Assembly (NCBI RefSeq): GCF_000495795.1
Contig: NZ_AWGD01000010.1
Location: forward strand, 79,608 to 143,607
DNA from: Asticcacaulis sp. AC460
GTDB taxonomy: Bacteria > Pseudomonadota > Alphaproteobacteria > Caulobacterales > Caulobacteraceae
Length of the DNA: 64,000 bases
Reading direction: 5' to 3'
The notes below the pieces were generated by a model. It was not told the origin of the DNA. It saw only the letters and a list, made by a program, of their open reading frames with translations, and ran no database searches. A program made the position numbers and the translations under genes. The stretch's first letter is position 1. The number at the start of each line of letters is the position of its first letter. This document shows positions 61,161 to 64,000 of this stretch, in pieces.

Positions 61161-61337
61161 ATGATGAACGCTCATGTTGTTCCCTTCCCCACCCGCAAGG
61201 CCCCGGCGCCGTTGCACCGCGCTTCGCTGGACGGTGAATTCTACGAAGACGACCTGCCGCCGGAACTGTTCGACGAGGACGAAGATCGCGACGACCTCGT
61301 CACCTACATCCAAATCGCCGAACACGTCGAGGATTGA
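61161..61337 (+). CDS. Small acidic protein, unknown function
   Basis: This 58-residue protein begins MMNAHVVPFPTRKAPAP and has an acidic middle (DGEFYEDDLPPELFDEDEDR). ATG 61161 has GAGG 8 nt upstream and is preferred over GTG 61149. It lies 13 bp after the previous gene and 5 bp before the next. Confidence 0.7.
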   Translation: MMNAHVVPFPTRKAPAPLHRASLDGEFYEDDLPPELFDEDEDRDDLVTYIQIAEHVED

Positions 61338-61342
61338 GGAAC

Positions 61343-61657
61343 ATGACAACGACACGTGGTTCCCCTCTGGCAAAGATTCTCCTGGTGATCCTGGTGGTCA
61401 TCCTGGTCATTGCCGGCATCTGGTATTTCAACAAGAACAACTCGACTACGGTCGGCGAGCATGTCGGTGAGGTCATTGACGCAGTTCCGGCCGCTGCCGG
61501 CAAGGCCATCGATGAGGTTAAGGACAGCGAAACCTTGTCCAGCATCGGCGACGACCTGGAAAAGGCCGGAGACAAAGCCGGCAAGGGCCTCGAGAAGGCC
61601 GGCAAGTCGACCTCCAGTGCGGTGTCGAAAGCCACCGACGGCAATGACGCAACCTGA
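61343..61657 (+). CDS. Single-pass membrane protein with Lys/Ala-rich soluble part
   Basis: This 104-residue protein has one N-terminal membrane helix (LAKILLVILVVILVIAGIWY) and a periplasmic helical part with repeated heptad-like Lys, Glu and Ala (DDLEKAGDKAGKGLEKAGKS), like late-embryogenesis/YtxH-type envelope stress proteins. ATG 61343 follows TTGAGGA. Confidence 0.75.
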   Translation: MTTTRGSPLAKILLVILVVILVIAGIWYFNKNNSTTVGEHVGEVIDAVPAAAGKAIDEVKDSETLSSIGDDLEKAGDKAGKGLEKAGKSTSSAVSKATDGNDAT

Positions 61658-61671
61658 AAGGACAAGGACTG

Positions 61672-61752
61672 ATGAAAGGCATTTTATTGTGGCTGGTGGG
61701 CGTGCCGATCCCCGTCATCATCCTGCTCTATCTCTTCGGAGTCATGCGGTAA
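61672..61752 (+). CDS. 26-residue hydrophobic membrane peptide
   Basis: The frame reads MKGILLWLVGVPIPVIILLY and then LFGVMR. It follows AAGGACAAGGACTG directly. Such tiny one-helix proteins with a VPIP-type turn (ILLWLIGIPIPIIIL-like) recur in proteobacterial genomes as I recall. It ends the four-gene cluster and is followed by a strong terminator 56 bp on. Confidence 0.75.
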   Translation: MKGILLWLVGVPIPVIILLYLFGVMR

Positions 61753-61807
61753 TTCCATACGATCGATGCCGCGATTTTCCCCCTGATTGCGGCGGATGAT
61801 CCATAGA

Positions 61808-61844
61808 CGGGAGCAAGGCGTAAAACCTTGCTCCCGCTTTTTTT
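61808..61844 (+). terminator. Strong rho-independent terminator
   Basis: CGGGAGCAAGG (61808-61818) pairs perfectly with CCTTGCTCCCG (61826-61836) around a 7-nt loop, followed by seven T. It ends the four-gene small-protein cluster. Confidence 0.93.
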
Positions 61845-61893
61845 CTTTTGTGATTGCGGTGGCGCCGGCCGCATATTCGAGTTAGATAACATC

Positions 61894-62640
61894 ATGCCCG
61901 CCAACGATATGTCTTCGCCGTCGCACGACCAGATCCGCGAATATCTGCACCGTCAGATGCTGTCTTCGGTGTCGCATGACCTGAAGACGCCCCTGGCCAC
62001 CATTATCGGCTCGCTGGAGGTCATGACCCTCCTGGACGCGAAGCTGTCCGAGGAAAAGCGGCGCACCCTTGTCAGTTCGGCGCTGACGGAAGCCTTCCGG
62101 CTCGACTATTTCATCACCAACATCCTGGACATGGCCAAGTTCGAGGCCGACGCCGTACGGCCGCGCTTCGAGTCGTCGCGCCTGGGCCAGATGATCCAGG
62201 ATTCGCTGTCGCGACTGGGACCGCTGAAGACCCGCGGCGAACTCGAGATTACCCCTGTCGGTACCCAGGATGAGATCGTCACCGATCCGATGCTGGGGGC
62301 GCGCGCCATCGGCCTGGTGCTGCACAATGCCTTCAAGTTCGGCGGCCGCAAGGCCGGCAAAGAACCGCCTCTGGTCGAGGTCGCCTACGGCATGAAGGAC
62401 GGTTACGGCTTTGTGCGCATCCGCGACCATGGCGAAGGCATCCCCGACGATCAGCAGGTAGCGGTGTTCGACAAATATACCCGGCTGCAGAAGTCTGATC
62501 AGCAGGCGGCCGGCACGGGCCTCGGCCTGACCATCTGCCAGCACATCATGCGGCTTCTGCACGGCCGGATCGAGCTGAGCAACCACTCCGAAGGTGGAGC
62601 GGTGTTTACGCTGATCTACTCGGATAACCGTAAGTCGTAA
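61894..62640 (+). CDS. Minimal soluble histidine kinase, KdpD-like transmitter
   Basis: This 248-residue protein is only a kinase core: phospho-His near residue 28 in SVSHDLKTPLATIIGSLEVM, then LDYFITNILDMAKFEAD, and an ATPase domain with LVLHNAFKFGG, DHGEGIP and GTGLGLTICQHIM. It resembles the C-terminal transmitter of KdpD but lacks the Kdp sensor, Usp and membrane domains. ATG 61894 is chosen because the earlier frame from 61828 crosses the terminator tail. The likely partner is the KdpE-like regulator at 63113, which is convergent rather than in the same operon. Confidence 0.88.
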   Translation: MPANDMSSPSHDQIREYLHRQMLSSVSHDLKTPLATIIGSLEVMTLLDAKLSEEKRRTLVSSALTEAFRLDYFITNILDMAKFEADAVRPRFESSRLGQMIQDSLSRLGPLKTRGELEITPVGTQDEIVTDPMLGARAIGLVLHNAFKFGGRKAGKEPPLVEVAYGMKDGYGFVRIRDHGEGIPDDQQVAVFDKYTRLQKSDQQAAGTGLGLTICQHIMRLLHGRIELSNHSEGGAVFTLIYSDNRKS

Positions 62641-62681
62641 AACTGCGCTTCCCCTGCGCGGCAGTATCCGTATCGGGCAAC

Positions 62682-62712
62682 AAAAAACCGGCCTGTTGAG
62701 GGCCGGTTTTTC
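62682..62712. terminator. Bidirectional terminator
   Basis: AAAAAACCGGCC and GGCCGGTTTTTCC flank a 7-nt loop, giving an A/T-flanked stem that can stop transcription from the kinase on the plus strand and from the DUF1328 gene on the minus strand. Confidence 0.85.
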
Positions 62713-62732
62713 CGTTCTGGCTTTGACAGCCG

Positions 62733-62915
62733 TTACAAGGGTGGATTGGCGCTGCGGCCGGTGATCATGCGATAGACAAGGCTGGCGATAAACAGCACCA
62801 CGAAGATCACGGCGATGAACTTGGCGATTTCGGCAAAGGTGCCGGCCAGGCCGGTAAAGCCGAAGAAGGCGGCAACCACCGCCAGAATAAAGAAAGTCAC
62901 AATCCAGTTTAACAT
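62733..62915 (-). CDS. DUF1328 small membrane protein
   Basis: This 60-residue protein with two membrane helices (WIVTFFILAVVAAFFGFTGL and FIAVIFVVLFIASLVYRM) matches the DUF1328/YtjA family, found widely in proteobacteria and often stress-linked. AGGAGA lies 5 nt before ATG 62915. The function is unknown. Confidence 0.9.
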   Translation of the reverse strand: MLNWIVTFFILAVVAAFFGFTGLAGTFAEIAKFIAVIFVVLFIASLVYRMITGRSANPPL

Positions 62916-63112
62916 GGTCTTCTCCTGTCAGGCTCCGGCCTGGAGCCGGGAGTCATCCTCAGGTTAGGCGAGCGGCGATAAATATACAAAACCGAGTCGC
63001 GGCCGCAAAATAAGAAAGATATCAGGGCCATTATGCGAAACCAGAGCATTAAAAAACCAGGGCCGGCAACCTGCCGAACCCTGGTTTTCCACCATCACGT
63101 TTTTTGTAGAAC

Positions 63113-63835
63113 TTAAGCCTGCTGGACCTTTTCCGGTTCCGGATTGATCAGGTCCATGCGGTAGCCGATGCCGGATTCCGACACGATCGACTTGCCCAGG
63201 CCAGGCCGGGTTTCCAGCTTGTCGCGAACCTGGCCGATATAGACGCGCAGATACTGCGTGTCTTCCAGGTGGGCCGGACCCCAGACTTCCTTGAGGATCT
63301 GCTTGTGCGTCAACATGCGGCCACGGTTGACCAGGAAGAAGCGCAGCAGATCGTATTCTTTGGGCGTAAAGCCGATACGCTCGCCGTCGATAAAGACTTC
63401 GTGGCGAACCAAATCCATACGGATCGGGCCATGGACGATTTCGGGCTCGCCGACTTCCTTGACCGCCGACTTGCGCAGGTTGGCGTTGATGCGCGCCAGC
63501 AGGACCTCGGCCGAAAACGGCTTGGTGACATAATCATCGGCGCCGGTGTTCAGCGCCGGCGCGGCGTCGGCATCTTCGGAGCGGGCGGTCAGCACCACAA
63601 TCGGTACATTGGACCACTCACGGATCTTGGCGATGACCTCCTTGCCGTCGATGTCGGGCAGGCCCAGGTCGAGCAGGATGAGGTCGGGGCGAACCGAGGC
63701 CGACAGGCGCAGAGCCTGTTTGCCACTATCGCACTCGCAGACCTTGAAATCGGCGGCTTCCAGAAAAATGCTCAGCATTTTGCGGATTTCGTCTTCATCA
63801 TCCACAATCAGAACTGTGTTTTTCTTTTCCAGCAT
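63113..63835 (-). CDS. OmpR/PhoB-type response regulator, KdpE-like
   Basis: This 240-residue regulator has a receiver (TVLIVDDEDEIRKMLSIFLE, phospho-Asp in LILLDLGLPDIDGKEVI, Lys in DDYVTKPFSAE) and a winged-helix domain (FTPKEYDLLRFFLVNRGRML, HKQILKEVWGP, SESGIGYRM). The DNA-binding part, especially WGPAHLEDTQYLRVYIGQVR, is most like KdpE. No kdpFABC genes are in the window. It faces the KdpD-like kinase gene, with DUF1328 between them. Confidence 0.92.
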   Translation of the reverse strand: MLEKKNTVLIVDDEDEIRKMLSIFLEAADFKVCECDSGKQALRLSASVRPDLILLDLGLPDIDGKEVIAKIREWSNVPIVVLTARSEDADAAPALNTGADDYVTKPFSAEVLLARINANLRKSAVKEVGEPEIVHGPIRMDLVRHEVFIDGERIGFTPKEYDLLRFFLVNRGRMLTHKQILKEVWGPAHLEDTQYLRVYIGQVRDKLETRPGLGKSIVSESGIGYRMDLINPEPEKVQQA

Positions 63836-63974
63836 TTGACGTCCCAGAATGGTAAAATATGCACGTCCCCGGATGACGGAAAAATGTCAGAACCGCCCCG
63901 AAGAATATGTAACATGTAGGAGGTCAAAAATAAAAAATAAATGCGAGCCTCAAATAGGGAGAATGAAGGGCTTC

Positions 63975-64000
63975 CTTCTCCTCTCCACGAAGTGGGGAGG
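63975..64000. repeat. Partial copy of the GGGGAGG intergenic repeat (copy 6), cut by the window end
   Basis: CTTCTCCTCTCCACGAAGTG and the following GGGAGG match the left edge of copy 3 at 34375. The rest lies outside the window. Confidence 0.75.

Overview
The window looks like chromosomal DNA of a GC-rich aerobic alphaproteobacterium, most likely from the Caulobacterales (an Asticcacaulis/Caulobacter-type plant-polysaccharide degrader). This is inferred from very large TonB-dependent receptors of the Xanthomonas/Caulobacter type, many Tat-exported sugar enzymes, LacI/GntR/AraC regulators beside them, a D-mannonate dehydratase of the ManD type, and an alphaproteobacterial LexA box (GAAC-N7-GAAC) in front of dinB. 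No rRNA, tRNA, CRISPR array, prophage or insertion sequence was seen.

Layout. 1-3229: end of an ankyrin-repeat gene overlapping a three-domain RNA-repair enzyme (Pnkp). 3224-7477: a Tat-exported GH43 enzyme, then a MoxR-type ATPase with a metallopeptidase/VWA-like partner. 7481-10989: a TonB receptor divergent from a LacI regulator, and a small secreted protein. 11074-18401 (minus strand): an apparent operon of MFS transporter, Gfo/Idh oxidoreductase, TIM-barrel isomerase, esterase, PQQ dehydrogenase with fused cytochrome c, and a small Cys protein, headed by a perfect LacI-type palindrome. 18535-28484: a glucuronate/xylan region (membrane protein, AraC regulator, GH67 alpha-glucuronidase, ManD, 1033-residue TonB receptor, GntR regulator). 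28506-35524: pyrimidine and nucleoside salvage (rutR, rutB, rutC, rutD, rutA, nucleoside hydrolase, quinone oxidoreductase, and a divergent ribokinase). 35622-39795: TetR and LacI regulators and a GH97 enzyme.

40022-45105: a glycosyltransferase, SOS-controlled dinB, and an overlapping trio DUF72, Gfo/Idh, DUF6445. 45389-49118: a glycosyltransferase fused to a glycosidase-like domain followed by a GH130 enzyme. 49347-50825: a glutamyl-tRNA synthetase bracketed by inverted copies of one intergenic repeat. 51064-54564: a small acidic protein, then a sugar-dehydrogenase operon (Tat small subunit, GMC flavoprotein, sugar isomerase). 54656-63835: small envelope or stress-type proteins mixed with signalling genes (a CHASE3 histidine kinase, receiver and hybrid kinase operon; a cluster of four small ORFs; a minimal KdpD-like kinase convergent with a KdpE-like regulator).

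Two threads join these parts. First, TGTAA-N4-TTACA-like sites stand before at least four sugar loci, and GGT-N3-ACC sites stand before manD and gntR, suggesting shared LacI- and GntR-family control of carbohydrate use. Second, two families of intergenic inverted repeats are spread through the window. One is about 140 bp long and has two copies whose outer arms differ in sequence but still pair, which suggests a conserved folded RNA or a MITE-like element.
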